This document shows, piece by piece, positions 43,373-55,295 of a stretch of DNA of 64,000 bases. The notes under the pieces are model-generated. The model was given only the letters and a program-made list of their open reading frames with translations, did no database searches and was not told where the DNA came from. The position numbers and the translations under genes are program-made. Each line of letters begins with the position of its first letter. Position 1 is the first letter of the stretch. This stretch comes from Schizophyllum amplum (Eukaryota; Basidiomycota; Agaricomycetes; Agaricales; Schizophyllaceae). The stretch covers positions 62,001 to 126,000 of the forward strand of contig VDMD01000073.1 of assembly GCA_007026445.1 (NCBI GenBank), read 5' to 3'.

Positions 43373-46365
43373 ATGCCTGCTCGGGAGATTCCACGCGAGG
43401 AGAAAAAGAGCTTCAAAGGCTGGGCAAAAGGAGTCAGGACTGACCAAGTCCTGGAGCCGATGTGGCAGCTTTACTGCGATGCAGCTCAGCGTGGCACGGC
43501 TCAGCGGCGTCGCGCTATGGCGACGATCTGCGAGCGTTATCACTTCCAAATACCACCGGAGACGCCCTTCATGGCAGAGATTTACGGGCCCTTGCCTCCC
43601 TGGACGCCGGAGACGGTGTATGATCCGTTTGAGGGCCTGACGACCGAGGCGCAGAGACAGACGCGGCGCGAAAGGATGGCGGCGATGGATAATGTATGTC
43701 GCGTGCTCCGTTGTCGATTAGTCAGCATATTGATCTCGACATCAGCGCTTGGAGAATTACTTCTCGTACCGCTACACTCGCCTCTCCCGCGCTCCCGCCC
43801 TTGCTACAGACCCCGGGTCCAACACCTACAATGTCCTCCTCGGCAAGCTGACCGGTGTCGAGCGCAAGCTTCGCGGGCGCTCTGCCGTTCAGCACTATCT
43901 GAGCCTCTGCACCGAGGAACTCACGCCAGTCTGGAAGTCCGCCTGGGAGGACGGTATACGCAAGAACAAGATCGAAGCAGACGCCAAGCAGACCGGGAAC
44001 TGGCGCGAGGGTATCGCGAGGCAGGAGCTGAAGAAGAAGAGCGCGGAGGACCAGGAGTATTGGGCAGAAGCCGCAAAGGAGTACAACGCGGAGCAGAAGC
44101 GCGAGTACAGTCGTCTCTTGGCGGAGCCGACGTCCGAGAAGCCAGAGGATCGTCAAGCGTGCGTTATCACTTGCGTTGGCTATAATTCAAGACTGACTTG
44201 CATCACAGCGCAATCAGCGCCACGCCGAAATGGGTAGCCCCGATCCTCAACGGCATCTACGCGCGTACCGGCATGCACGCCGTCCTCCTGCTTGGAGGTC
44301 CGCTGCCGAAATACAACGGTCAACTCAATGTCATCTGCGTTGCGGCCGGGCGCAACCATCAAGCCTCAGCGAAGCCGTGGCCCGAGTATCCGGGCTTCAA
44401 AGAGCAGGTCTCCGCGCACTTCAAGAGCTATCTCGCGACTGCCTACAGTTCGTCCCCTTCCCTAGTCTTCGTCGTGACACGTACTTACGAGACACCAGCC
44501 GCCGAAGAATGCGAAGCCGCGAGCATGCAGAACGCAGAATTCGCGCCACAAACGACCTCCGGCACCGTTACCCTCGACACGGACGGCTTGCTGACAATCG
44601 ACCCCGAGGAAGACGACGATGAGGGCAAGATCACCGACGACGAGAGCGATGTTCCAGCGCCGTCGAAGAAGAAGCAGCGCAAGAAGAAGCGCAAGGTCGC
44701 CGAGAAGGCGAACGACGTGGACAGTGATGTGCCGGCCCCATCCAAGAAGTCGCGCCGCACGAAACCGAAAAGCAAGCCGGCGGAGCAGGCCGAGGAGTCG
44801 GACGACGAGCCAATTCGTCCGCGAGCGCATCGTAACGCCACTAGGCCTGCCGCTCTCGCTGGCGTGCGTATCGTCACCGACGTACCCGAGGAAGGCAGCT
44901 TCGACGTGACTCGTCCTGCCCAGACCTTCAACGCGAAGAGCGCGCCGGGCGTACGGGAGGGCCAGCGCAGGCTTCTGTGGGAGCGGGAGAAGTTTCGCCT
45001 CACCCTCGCGTCCCGAATGCCCTCCATAGCGCGCAGGGAGATGGCGGAATGGGACGCGGAGCATGCTGTCGGCGTAGATGGGCGCGTTATCCGCCAGAAG
45101 AAGCAGGCGGCGAGTTCTGAGAACGGCGCAGAGCAACCCTCCGCCGGATCTCGACTGGCAACGCCCTCCGAATCAGAGCCCGCTGGCGCGCCTGCTACAC
45201 CGCCTTCTGCACCGTCGGAGCCCAGGCCGGCGCCCTTGGGCCCGCGACCGAAGCCCCGCCCTCTCAAGAAGGGCGGATGGGGTCCCAAAAGCGCCCGTAA
45301 CCCCGAAACCGGCGCGGCTACCACGGCGATGCCACCCGACGGCAGTAATCCTGGCAGCCAGATGGAGGTCGACATTCCCGAACATCTCCCAAGCCCGAAG
45401 GCTCCGGCGGGTGCCCGCCCCTCCACTCCCTCCTCGCCCTCCGGCAATTTGGACGACATTGATGGCACCTTCAAGCGTCCTCGCCCCCCATCTGCGCCGA
45501 CATCCCCCTCCAAGATTCGTCCTGCAAAGAAGGCACGCGCCGGCCCAGCTCTCATGACCGAAGACGACTTCGCAGCTGCAGAGCGCCTTGAGGAGGACAT
45601 GGATGAAGATGCGGATGACGATGAGGAGGAGGAGGAGGACGTCCGAGGCGGTGCCAACGACCCAATATTCGAGGAGCCGATGCGCGCAGAGAACATACGG
45701 AAGACTTTAGACAAGGATCCCCACGAGCAGGACGCGCCAGGCGAGGCCGCGACGAAGGACGTGCCAACCCAGGCCACGACGAAGGATGTGCCGCGCGCGG
45801 CTGCACCGTCGCATGGCGACGGCGATACCGAAGGCGATATCGACGGCATAGCTAGTTGTCCCGCCGACGCGCCCGATTGGGTCTCCGACAACTTCGCCGT
45901 TCTCTTCACCCCCGAGCTGGGCCGCAAGTACTTGGCCGTCTTGCAGGCTTGGATAACTTTGGAGGCGAAGTGGGGTTACGATGCGAACAAGGGCGCGAGC
46001 TCGAAGGGACGGCAGATCGTCCAGACCTTTTGGAGAAGTGGATCCGCGGAGGACGCGCACCTCGCGTGAAAAAGCGCCCCATCGTCGCGGATGTACCCGC
46101 ATTCGAGACGGACGTCTGGCGATGGTGGTCGGGGCTCCAGCCGGATTGGAGGAAGATCAACGCCGATGGTCGCCCATCTGAAGATCGAGAGGTAGATGCT
46201 TCGGCGGAGTGGGGCGTGCTCGGCATTCATGGCCAAAACGGACTGCTCAACGCTGTCGCTGTGTCCTGCTGGTGGGGGATGGCACTCGAGGGTCGCGGCA
46301 GCCGTTCGTGGGATCGTTTTGTTGACGAGGTGATCTGGGCGTGCGAGGAGCAGGCAGAGGTGTAG
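43373..46365 (+). CDS. Z: large lineage-specific protein with basic/acidic linker; possible frameshift near its end
   Basis: Function unknown. Start at 43373 (MPAREIPREEKKSF). Exon 1 runs to a donor near 43692. Exon 2 encodes NTYNVLLGKLTGVERKLRGR and a charged helical stretch (EDGIRKNKIEADAK). After an intron near 44160-44205 a long exon begins with ISATPKWVAPILNGIY, VLLLGGPLPKYNGQLNVI, then a lysine/acid-rich and Ser/Pro-rich linker of about 400 residues. The C-terminal block WVSDNFAVLFTPELGRKYL and WITLEAKWGYD is in one frame (stop 46067-46069), but the expected continuation RPDLLEKWIRGGRAP and VWRWWSGLQPDWRK is in another frame, ending at 46365. No intron fits, so a one-base shift near 46005-46015 is likely. 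The pattern recalls a widespread Agaricomycete family of unknown role. Confidence 0.6.
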
Positions 46366-46369
46366 GAGT

Positions 46370-47334
46370 ACGTCATTTCATATGTTTTCTTGTTCTTTTT
46401 GGCCACCGAGTTGAGGCGTGCTCTTGGCTGTATGGTTCGAACGTTGAATATATATATCATGTATCATGTATGTACGGTGTATCTTGCTTCTTGTATGGCA
46501 TGTAGCTACATATTGTTTGCGATTGTAGAAGTTGAACATGCTGCCATGTGACATGACGACACTGTTAATTCGAAGCACGTGATTACAGGTGACGCGTGTT
46601 CAGGACTTGGTAAATTTTCGAGCGCAAAGGCGGGGGACGGTGCGCGATGACTAGGTGGCTGTGACGGCCTTAGGTGTGGAGGAGCATCAATGTATTCAGA
46701 GCTAAATGTACAACATAAGACTGCAATGAGGATACGGGGGGTGGAACGAAGATCAAAACGCCGCCGCCGCGGATGACAATCTGGTCGACGTGTTAGACTG
46801 GGAAGGCAGAGGGGGCGCTGTAACACACCGGCATGAAGAGGAGGGGGTTCTCCAGGCGACCCGGGAGCCCGGGAAACCGCAACGCTGGGCTAGTCCGTCG
46901 CATTGCGGACGAATCGTATGATGATGGTGCCCGTTGCATGCTGAACAAGCGGCTGGAAGGGCCGGGCATCTGGAGAAGAACAACAGTGGGAGCGCTGGTG
47001 GGATGGAGCGAGCGGTCGAGCGCTGGGAGCAGCGGGTAGCGAGCGAACCGGGAGCGCGCCGGGGCAGGCGATCGGCGCGCCGCCAAGCCCTGTGAGACGC
47101 CGGCGTTGTCCTCACATCGGCGCAGAGGTCATGACCGCAGGATAGACAGCAAGGCGAGGGGCGCGAACGCGGGCGGGGGCAGGGGCGCGGCAGCGCGGCA
47201 GCGCGGGCGGGGGCGCGGGCTGGCGGGCGGCGGGGACGAGCAGGCTTTTTCGTCCCAAAAGGGGTGTGATCCGGGGTGCGCAGAACCACGCGAGCATCGG
47301 AACCCGCGTGCAAGCCGCAGCAATTATCCCGCAC
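46370..47334. other. AT-rich then GC-rich spacer downstream of Z
   Basis: 46370-46740 is ordinary 3' flank. 46750-47300 is strongly GC-rich with GCGGGCGGGGGC-type runs near 47165-47230, and resembles in character the GC-rich tracts beside the other two LTR-like modules. No gene supported. Confidence 0.4.
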
Positions 47335-47560
47335 CCATTATAAGGTGCTGGAGGGCGAAATACAGGCTGGAATATCCAGATATAGGCCTAATGCAGGCAT
47401 ATTCACCGATATATAAGAATAATAAGCCCTAACCAGGGCCCCAGCCACATAATGGCTGATGGGACACAACCACTGTCTGGTTGATCCCATGGTCAGTACA
47501 ATGTGCCACACTGGTTATACCAAGTGATTATTGTCATATCTACCAGGCAGGGCTCTTCCT
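47335..47560 (-). repeat. Copia-type LTR-like module B
   Basis: On the minus strand it reads TATAACCAGTG, CTGACCATGGGATCAACCAG, GGTTGTGTCCCATCAGCC, a TTCTTATATATCGG TATA-like box, GGCCTATATCTGG, then ATGGGTGCGGG. The order of blocks matches module A (29985-30180), and the GC-rich tract again lies on the 3' side of the module. Confidence 0.45.
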
Positions 47561-48065
47561 GGTTCAACGTTCATGTTTGACACCGTTGCTTATCATTCCG
47601 GTGTTTGGTTTCCGCATCCAAGGCACGAATCTCGCTCCGATGAGCAATGTCGTCGTACGTGGGCTCGTGCTCAGTCTCGTATTGCGCGGTGCACGGGCTC
47701 TGCATCGCAACCTGGTGGTGAATCCCGGCATCCTTCGTTCATCGCGTAGAACAACAGGCGATGTAAGGCCGTGCTGTTCAGGTTGCTTCTTGTATGTTCA
47801 GGCGCCAGTTCATTCCCACGTCTTTTCAACTGTGATGGCGGATCCTCTACAGACATGGAGCCTATTAGAACCGCAACTATCCATTGCCTTGCACGCTGCC
47901 GTTCCAAACGTAGATTTAGGCTGCACTTCAACTTCCTCGTGTTCAGGTGTCATATGCATGTTGAATCGTACTCCTTGGTTGAGCGTACATATATAAGGTC
48001 CGTCTTTCATTTGCCAATCGCTTTCCGCCCCCCGCCCCCCCATATCATTAGTCCCCACCGCAACA
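47561..48065. other. 5' flank of the exonuclease gene
   Basis: About 500 bp without supported coding. TATATAAGG at about 47990-47998 lies about 75 bp before the ATG and could be a TATA element. Confidence 0.35.
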
Positions 48066-48068
48066 CCC

Positions 48069-49361
48069 ATGCATTGTATATACTTGCTCGTCTCCTCGAT
48101 CCTCGCGAGCCTCCTCGGCATATGGGGCCACGTTCGACTTCGGCGTCACCCTCTCAGGCCGTTCACTCTGCCTACCAGCGTTGCCGTCGTCTTCATCAAC
48201 GACGCGAACACGGCGGACGCCCTCATCGACCAGCACCTAGGCGACTATTCGCAAGCTGTATCCTTCGACATAGAGTGGTCCAGGAATACCCCCAGGAAGG
48301 ATAAGCTGCACGACATGAGCATTCCCAACCGCGACCCCAATTATCAGATTCCCCGCCTCATCACCATCGCCACCCCGTATGTTGTACTGGTCATCGACAT
48401 GGTCGCTTTAGGGCAAGGTGCGCGCAGTCCGTTCAACGACCGTGTTACGCGTCGTCTAACGCACGCGCTACAGTACTGCCCCAGGGAGTCAAGGACATAT
48501 TGACCGATGGCGACATCCCCAAAGTCGGATCTAATATCATAGGTGCGCGATCTGATGTGCCATATTCTGCAGCTGACAGTTTTGTGCATAGTTGATACCA
48601 CCCTGGTCCTTCGATTCTACGGGCTGCCGGTCTACAATGCAGTCGACCTGTCGCACGCGTATCGTGTCTTGCATCCGTACATTGAATCCGGCCCTCTCAC
48701 CGTCGGTGTCGAAGGCATCGAAAGCCTCCTACGCAAGCTATTCAGGTTGCTGATAGACAAGGGAGAGCGTCGTTCCAACTGGGCTCAGCCGGTCCTGACG
48801 AGACAGCAGATCGACTGTGAGCGTTACATTGTACGAATGCGATCAGCGCTGACGTTCGCTATAGATGCGGCTGCGGACGCTTACGCGGGTATACTTATAT
48901 ACGGAGCGGTTGCGCCTCTGCTTGCTGCATCTCGTTCGCCCCACTTTACTCGCAGCACGTACTCGTTCAACATGGCGCTTGTGGTCGACGGCCGTATTCT
49001 CCCGGAGGGTGCCGCAGCGTCTGGACGCGATATTCATGCATGGGGCGTCAACCACGACATCAAGACGAACTGGGAGCCTAGTCATGCTGTGCTCGACGGG
49101 TACGGTCTGCCGGTCTACACAGGCTGGCGTGAGGCGAAGGATGACTGGTCAACGTATGTCCTTTCTAAGTGCCGGGAGTCCTGTCTCCTCGTCTGGTACA
49201 GCATCGGCGCGTATTATAGACGGTTGGACTGGTTGGAAGCGGCGACGTTGATGGTGGGCATGGTAGCGGCTGTTGTACCGGGTCTGTTCGTATTTCGTGT
49301 GGTGTCTCACGCAGCTGCCTTCGGCGCTCGTGCGGTATCTTATTATGTTGGGCTGCTGTAG
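48069..49361 (+). CDS. DEDDy 3'-5' exonuclease-like protein with possible membrane segments
   Basis: RNase D/WRN-type exonuclease fold, which removes nucleotides from 3' ends of nucleic acid. Four exons joined near 48418/48474, 48541/48593 and 48815/48865. Motif I: AVSFDIEWS (Asp and Glu). Motif II region: DIPKVGSNII then VDTTLVLRFYGL after a phase-1 intron. Motif III: DYAAADAYAGILIY (Tyr and Asp), assembled across the third intron. A hydrophobic N-terminus (LLVSSILASLLGIWG) suggests a signal anchor. The C-terminal extension has another hydrophobic stretch (LMVGMVAAVVPGLFVF), unusual for this family. If these are true membrane segments, the enzyme may be anchored. The expected catalytic residues are present. 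Alone on the plus strand, convergent with gene Y. Confidence 0.75.
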
Positions 49362-49416
49362 TAACACAGTCGATTCGTATGCGCTCTCCCTCTGTGATGT
49401 AAATAAGGATCCCGCA

Positions 49417-49480
49417 CTTATTTCTTGACTTACTTTCGACTGTAATTGCTTATTTCTTGACTTACTTTCGACTGTAGTTG
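49417..49480. repeat. 32 bp direct repeat, two tandem copies
   Basis: CTTATTTCTTGACTTACTTT begins at 49417 and again at 49449, with one mismatch (TGTAATTG / TGTAGTTG). It lies in the gap between the convergent exonuclease and Y genes. Confidence 0.95.
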
Positions 49481-49545
49481 CGGGTCTGAAACAACGAAGC
49501 CGCGATGGAGTGGTCGATTTATATGCAAGTCGTACAGGGAATTAT

Positions 49546-50804
49546 CTACGACGAGCTGCTACTCGCGACGCCTTGCATGCTGTCATCACCTGCAACGGAC
49601 AGCTTCGCCATCTTGCGACTGACCTTGGTCACTTTGCTGTCCGTGGATTCTTCTAGAAAATGGACCCTGCTCTTCATCGACTGTTGAGCGGACTGCTTCG
49701 CACGTTGCGCGACCTCGTCGCGTGCGATGCTCGCAGCGAGTTCCTGCCGCGTGCGTCAGTCAGTTGCATACAGGCATCGCTGTGCGTACTCACATTGCCG
49801 AGGCTCGCATCCACCATGGTGACGGAGCGTAACACCAAGCAGAATATAGCGGCTCGATCCGCGTTCTTGTACTCCTTCACCGTTACGGTGAACCCTACAC
49901 GCACGACATCGCCCCTCTTGAATGCAGAGGGAGGCATGGGAGAGTATCTGTAACGAGTGAGTTCGTCGTTCAAAGACATACAAAATGGATAGAGCGCGTA
50001 CATGAACTTTCCTTCGTCGCAATCCTCCAGCTTCAAGAACTGGACGCGATTCTCCTCCGTGTGACGGCACCCAGGGCCTTGCAACAATGCTAGCCTGCCG
50101 TCTGGGTCGACGCCTAGCCCGAATTCGACCGCCTGGGACAGATCCGCATCTTCGCCGGTCTCGAAGTACGCATTGTCGAATTCGATGTGATCCGGGCGTA
50201 TGCGCGGGGAGGGGAACGACTGTAGCTTGTGGGTGACGCGCGATAGCTGTACATGCAGTTGCAGGAGTTTGTCTACGCACTCGGGGAACGAAGGGTGACC
50301 GACGCCAGACAGCGTGATGCTTTGACGCATCATACCCGCGCCGCCACGATTCGACTTGTATACTCTGAGAGGGAGTAAGCGTGGCGCCCGTAGCTGTATA
50401 ATGCACGCGTCATACCTGTCCACCTTCATGGGCGGGAGCAGCTTGTCCTCTATCACGCCGGTGACGAAGAAGTACAACGGCCGGTCGTCGTCTTCGCTCG
50501 GCCCCGGCCCGATGAGGCAGAGCCTGCGCAGAACCCATCGCTTCCGGTCTTCAGAGGACACGCTCGTGTCCGCATCCTGCAACGAATCGTCAGATCGTGG
50601 GTGCCATGGTCGACCTTGCAGCGTACCTCGACCCCGTCCATCAAGACCCGCATCCATGCGGGAAATGGAGCTGCTTGCATCTGTTTGTTGTCGGTGTCGA
50701 TAGCCTTTTCTGGTAATGTTCGTTCTTGTGATCTCCTTCGACGTGCACTGGACCGCGAACTCACTGGCTTTGACGACGTCGTATCTCTTGTCAATGTAGG
50801 ACAT
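49546..50804 (-). CDS. Y: unknown protein with coiled C-terminus
   Basis: Start at 50804 (MSYIDKRYDVVKASEFAVQ). Introns are likely near 50690-50640 and 50590-50570. A main conserved-looking part includes LYFFVTGVIEDKLLPPMKVD, MMRQSITLSGVGHPSFPECV, IEFDNAYFETGEDADL and a strand-rich block DVVRVGFTVTVKEY with AAIFCLVLRSVTMVDASL. A final intron (donor GTGAGTACG near 49796, acceptor near 49743) joins an exon ELAASIARDEVAQRAKQ, a charged helix, ending in a Ser run at the stop 49548-49546. The strand pattern resembles the C-terminal part of X1 ([23 protein letters not shown]), so a shared fold is possible but unproven. It is divergent from X2. Confidence 0.55.
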
Positions 50805-50809
50805 GGTGG

Positions 50810-51505
50810 TCGCAGTTCAGTATGCGGTATCGAATTAGGAACCGCGAACCAGCCATTATATGAGAACAACAGCAGCAAACAAGAGCGCGGCCAGATCTGC
50901 CTCCGTTCGTGTTGTCACTCGGGCGAAGCCAGGGCGAATCCGCTCTCACGCGGCTCCGAGATTCGAAGGTGATGTCAATAGCTGTGTTCGCGCACTCTGA
51001 CCGTTCGTACAGCGCTAGACCGTCTCGCGTCTGGCTGCATGATGGACGATATGTTCGAGGTATGAACGGTGAGAGTACTGCTCGTGAACTCCGTCGGTTG
51101 ACGCTATTGCTCAAGGTCAGCGCGCGCGCAGCCCTTCTCGCTAGGAAGATCCGGCTGATTTGTACGCGTCAACCGGGGACCGGCGCAGCTCCTATTCAGA
51201 CTATCTTGTTTATCGTTCCAAGCAGAACCCTGGAATGGACGGCAAGTTGGTTTTCGGCGGGGCGATAACGTCCCTTGTCGGGTTTTGGGACAAAAAGGCC
51301 GATCTGGGCAAAGGGCATCTTCGCCGTATTTGGACCTATTCCATCCCGCCGTCTTGCTGCCTTCTCTCTTGTACCCGCGCATCAGCAGGAACTCCAGTCC
51401 TCCCCGTTGTCCTCTCGCATATCCATATGGCTCAGTACGCATCCTTCTTTTGCATTCTCTGCTCGATTGTGTCTTACTCTTGGGCTTGTAGAATTCCCGG
51501 TCTCG
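50810..51505. other. Shared upstream region between divergent genes Y and X2
   Basis: About 700 bp. Open frames here show no motif. Likely holds both promoters; no element identified. Confidence 0.35.
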
Positions 51506-51510
51506 AGGGC

Positions 51511-53979
51511 ATGAATCCCGATCAGCTGCAGCTGCTGCTCGCCGCTGTCATGGAGCAGCAGTCTGTCTCTCGGTGCGTACCCTTGCTTCGATGCGTGGCG
51601 ACTCGATCTCACTCTATACGTCAGCGTGTCGACGCACAGCGATGGACCGGTTGGTATAGGGCCCGCCATGAGGTGAGGCGTGGTTTGCTATATCGCGCAG
51701 GGTTCATGACGCGTATTCTCAGATCACAAGATGGACCCATAACGCCAGCGCAGACGCCAACGCAGCCGTCCAAGCATAGGTACGCTGAGCGTTGCGTGCT
51801 GTATGATCGCTGACTGGTACGCGCAGAGGGTTCCGGCCTCCTTCGTCCTCCGTCTCTCCTTCGAAGACACCTTCTTCGAAGATGGCTTCCTTGTCCTTGT
51901 CGGGTAACGGGTGAGTGCTGTCTGCGGTAGGCATACATGCATAAATTAATTACTCGTAGGACATTGTCGCCGGTTCCTCCTGGAACTGCCGCGGCTCCAG
52001 TCAAGAATGCGAAGGTTCCGAACCCGACTGGTTATGACCCTCAGTCAGTTGAACGCCACGTTTCACGCCGATGATGCTCATCTACGCGTGCAGACTGACG
52101 TACGAGCACATGGACGACACAACTCCTACGCCCACACCGAAGGCGAAGGGTAGCACCGGGCGCCGCAACGTCATCCGGGTGGATGACAGCGAGTGCGTAT
52201 GCAGTTGTGTCCGCGGTGTCCTTTCTGATTTGTGCCTCAGCGACGAAGCACCTGGTGGCAATCGTCCTGAGCCGGTGACGCCGGTTCACACGAGAGGAAC
52301 AAAGCGCGTGTAAGTACATATTGACTGGCTACCCTGCATGTGCTCATTCCCCTATAGCAGCGAGGCTAGTCCACCTCAACCCAAGAAAAGCCCCCAGAAG
52401 AAGGTACGCGACGCGTCGCCGGACGCGTCTCTGGGAACAAAGGACCCGGGCACCATCAAATGGCTCGAGTGAGTCCATCCTCTTATCTGTCTGCTCATCA
52501 CGCTCATTTATCTATTTGCAGGGGCATGCTGGAGCGAGCGCGGCAAGGCAAACTTCGCAAGTGCGCTTCTTCTCTTTGTCACATTCTATATGCGACGGTG
52601 TTGATCATTTCTCGAAGGATACCGCCCGTGCTGACTGCGGCTGCGGCTGCAGACTTTGTGGATGACGAGGCGGTCGTATCTGGGACGGAAGATGGAGGGG
52701 ATGAAGACCGCGATCTCGACGGCTTCATCGTCCCGGACGACCACATCGAGTACGACGATGAGGTGCGGTCTTTGCCGGACGACGATAATCACGGGCAGAC
52801 CAGGTACTGATATTGACTGCAATCCGCCTTTCTTCATCCCGCTGATTGTCACTCTCCAGAAAGAGGCTGATAAAAAAATCGGACGCTCGTCTGCCGCCAG
52901 GCGAAAGCGAGGACAGCACGTGCGTCTTTATATTCGATGCGTCTTCGTTATCTCACACCAGTATTCCAGAGTCAGCAAGGGGAAGCAACGCGCTCGCCCG
53001 CCGTCCCAAGAACTGTCGCCGGACGACGTTGAAGCCCTTAAGGAGCAGTATGGGTCGGACTATGTTGAAGATGAAGATGACGCCGCGGATGCGACAGCCT
53101 CGGCGTCGAACGTCAACGCGCTCCTGGTTGGTTTTCCATCCCTACTTCTCCCCGCCGTACGCTTATCGTCATTTGCAGACGGAATGGCGGACTACGGTGC
53201 CCCCGTTGTCCATGTGCGCAGACGGACTTTATCCTGGTTCATCGGTCGTACCCGCCTCCGCTGCAGCTCGGGATATACTGTGAGTACCCGCTGTTCGATA
53301 CGAGACGTAAAAACTCATTCGTGTTTAGTCCCTTGCACTCGACCTTCGATTGGGGCAACCTGAGATCACAGTGGCTCGCTAACTATGGGTTTTACGACAG
53401 CGCCGACGTGCCTGCGTAAGTGCGCTGCATGTGATGCTTGGGTCGATGTCTCATTCCGATTACAGGGATTGTGCGTTCAGCTTCGAAGTCACCGATGACG
53501 GGTGGGATAATGTGGTCGTCGATACTCTGCCCCAGTCGAACACCGTCCACATTGAGTGAGTATTGACTACCATTCCTCCGCCTTATGCTCACTTTGCCTG
53601 CAGAAACGTGCTGGTCGGGTTACGGTTCGAACGCGTCGGTCCCTTCATCAATGAAGCCACGGTCAACCCGGCCGATCTGGTCGCTCTCGAAACCGGCACT
53701 GGGCGCTACAGGATGGCCATTCGCGACGGCCGCGCGCCAGCTATCTCGATAACCCTTGGGGTGGTCAGGTTTGACCATCTGGACAGGCCGTCTCAGGCCC
53801 GTCTACCTACTAAGTTCATGACGGTCTCTCCTTTCGAGGGGCTGTTCGAGCGATCTGTCGCGTTGCAGTGCATGGTGTTCGGTACACCCGAGTTAGTGGC
53901 CCCGGCCTGGATGAACGCGTTCCGCTTCCAGACCATGCCGTCGTTCGGAGGGGGTACGGGTGCAGGTGTGTACTTGTAG
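51511..53979 (+). CDS. X2: paralogue of X1, 3' end replaced by LTR-like sequence
   Basis: Start at 51511 (MNPDQLQLLLAAVMEQQ), spliced in the same phase as X1 to RSQDGPITPAQTPTQ near 51722. Following exons parallel X1 one by one: VTPVHTRGTKRV (X1 VPVTPPSKS), SEASPPQPKKSPQKK (X1 [15 protein letters not shown]), GMLERARQGKLRK (X1 [13 protein letters not shown]), an acidic block, FDWGNLRSQWLANYGFYDSA, and the core VGPFINEATVNPADLVALE. After MPSFGGGTG the donor-like GTGTGT leads not to the exons X1 has here but to module C (about 54005 on). About 110 C-terminal residues are therefore missing. Function unknown; probably a truncated, possibly non-functional copy. Confidence 0.65.
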
Positions 53980-54004
53980 TAGTCTGAGCATCGCATATGC
54001 TGAT

Positions 54005-54285
54005 ATATATTCACCCCATGTCCTATGGTTTGTGTAAAGCAACAGGTTGTAACCAGTGAAATCGTTGACAAAATACGGGGATGTAACGGGTCATCCGTTA
54101 ACAGGCCCAAAACCATTCCTTTGCCTTTATGAGTGGTTGTAACCCGTCCATTGGGCCAGATAGCCCACCCATTACTGTATAAGCCAAGGGGAGGTTGTAT
54201 TTGGGTATAGGATTACAGAGAGTTAAGCCCAGGTTAAGCCAGTTAATAGAGATAAGTGGTATGTAAATAGAAGAGCCCCGGGACA
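54005..54285 (+). repeat. Copia-type LTR-like module C
   Basis: Contains TTGTAACCAGTGAAATCG (near 54043), CATCCGTTAAC, GTGGTTGTAACCCGTCCA, a TGTATAAGCC TATA-like box, and TGGTATG...AGAGCC at about 54258-54278, which resembles a degraded Met-tRNA primer site (TGGTATCAGAGCC). Similarity to modules A and B is weaker than between those two. It sits exactly where X2 loses its 3' exons. Confidence 0.35.
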
Positions 54286-54289
54286 GCCG

Positions 54290-55290
54290 GCGGGCGCGCC
54301 GAGTTAACGGCGGGGGCCCGGAGGGCGCGCCGGCCCTGCGCTGTTGGCGCTCCCCGCCGCCGCCCACCCCGCTCACGCCGCGCGGCGCTTCTGCGCGTGG
54401 TCCTCGACATGTATGGCATCTACCTTCTTGTACCTGCTCATGCCCTGCACTGCTCTTGTCCTTGCTGCATTGCACGCAGGACTACAAAGGCAACGATGGC
54501 GCACGCGCGCTGTTGCTGATGCGCGGCGCCGGCGTGTGTGATGCTCGTCACCGGTGCACCTGCTTTCCGTGTCTCTCCGCTGCACAGCAGCCACGCATCG
54601 GCAATGCGCTTGTCGGAGGGATGTAGGGTGGGGGTGGGGGGTCACTGCTGCTGCCGCGCGCCGGGTCTCTGTTCTTGTGCTCCCCGAATTGGACGACCTG
54701 CTCCCCCGCCGCCCTTCTACGGGCATGTTCGTAGTACGTCGGTGGCGCGCTCGTCGGAGTGATGTAGCGCGCGCGGGGTCATTGCTGCTGCCGTGCGCCG
54801 GGCCCTCGTTGCAGCTGCCGTGCGCCGGGCCCTCGTTGCGTTGCAGCTGCCGCGCGGCGCGTCCTCGATTACGCGCGTCCTCGTCACCGCGGGTCGGACG
54901 ACCTGCTCGCCCTCGCGCTCCCCGGTACGCGTTTGTAGTACGTCGCCGAGCGGCTCCGCTGTTGAGCGCCTGCTGTCATGCTGATCCATCCATGTCCCTT
55001 GCCCTGCGTGCAGCACCATGCTCGGTTTAGCTGCGCCCGTTACTGCACTCCCGGCGCCCCGCTCCAGCTGCGCGCTCGCTGTCGCCTCGAGATGCCTTGG
55101 GCACATACTTCGGAATGCTGCCCGTCAAGTCGGTTTCTCTGCACTGCTGGCTCGCCCTCTTGCTCCGGTTCCCCTCCTATCGCCTCCCCGCGCTCTCGCT
55201 GTCCGGCCCCCTAGCCACTCCGAAGCCCATCCTCGAACCAGAAATCGACGCCCGCCCATCTACGTCGTTGGGCACTTGCGCAAAAGCAAC
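54290..55290. other. GC-rich tract with local direct repeats
   Basis: Strongly GC-rich. CAGCTGCCGTGCGCCGGGCC is repeated around 54785-54840, and GCGCGC runs occur near 54285-54340. It lies between module C and the 3' end of KDZ-2, mirroring the minisatellite tract beside KDZ-1. No gene. Confidence 0.6.
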
Positions 55291-55295
55291 CTGCG

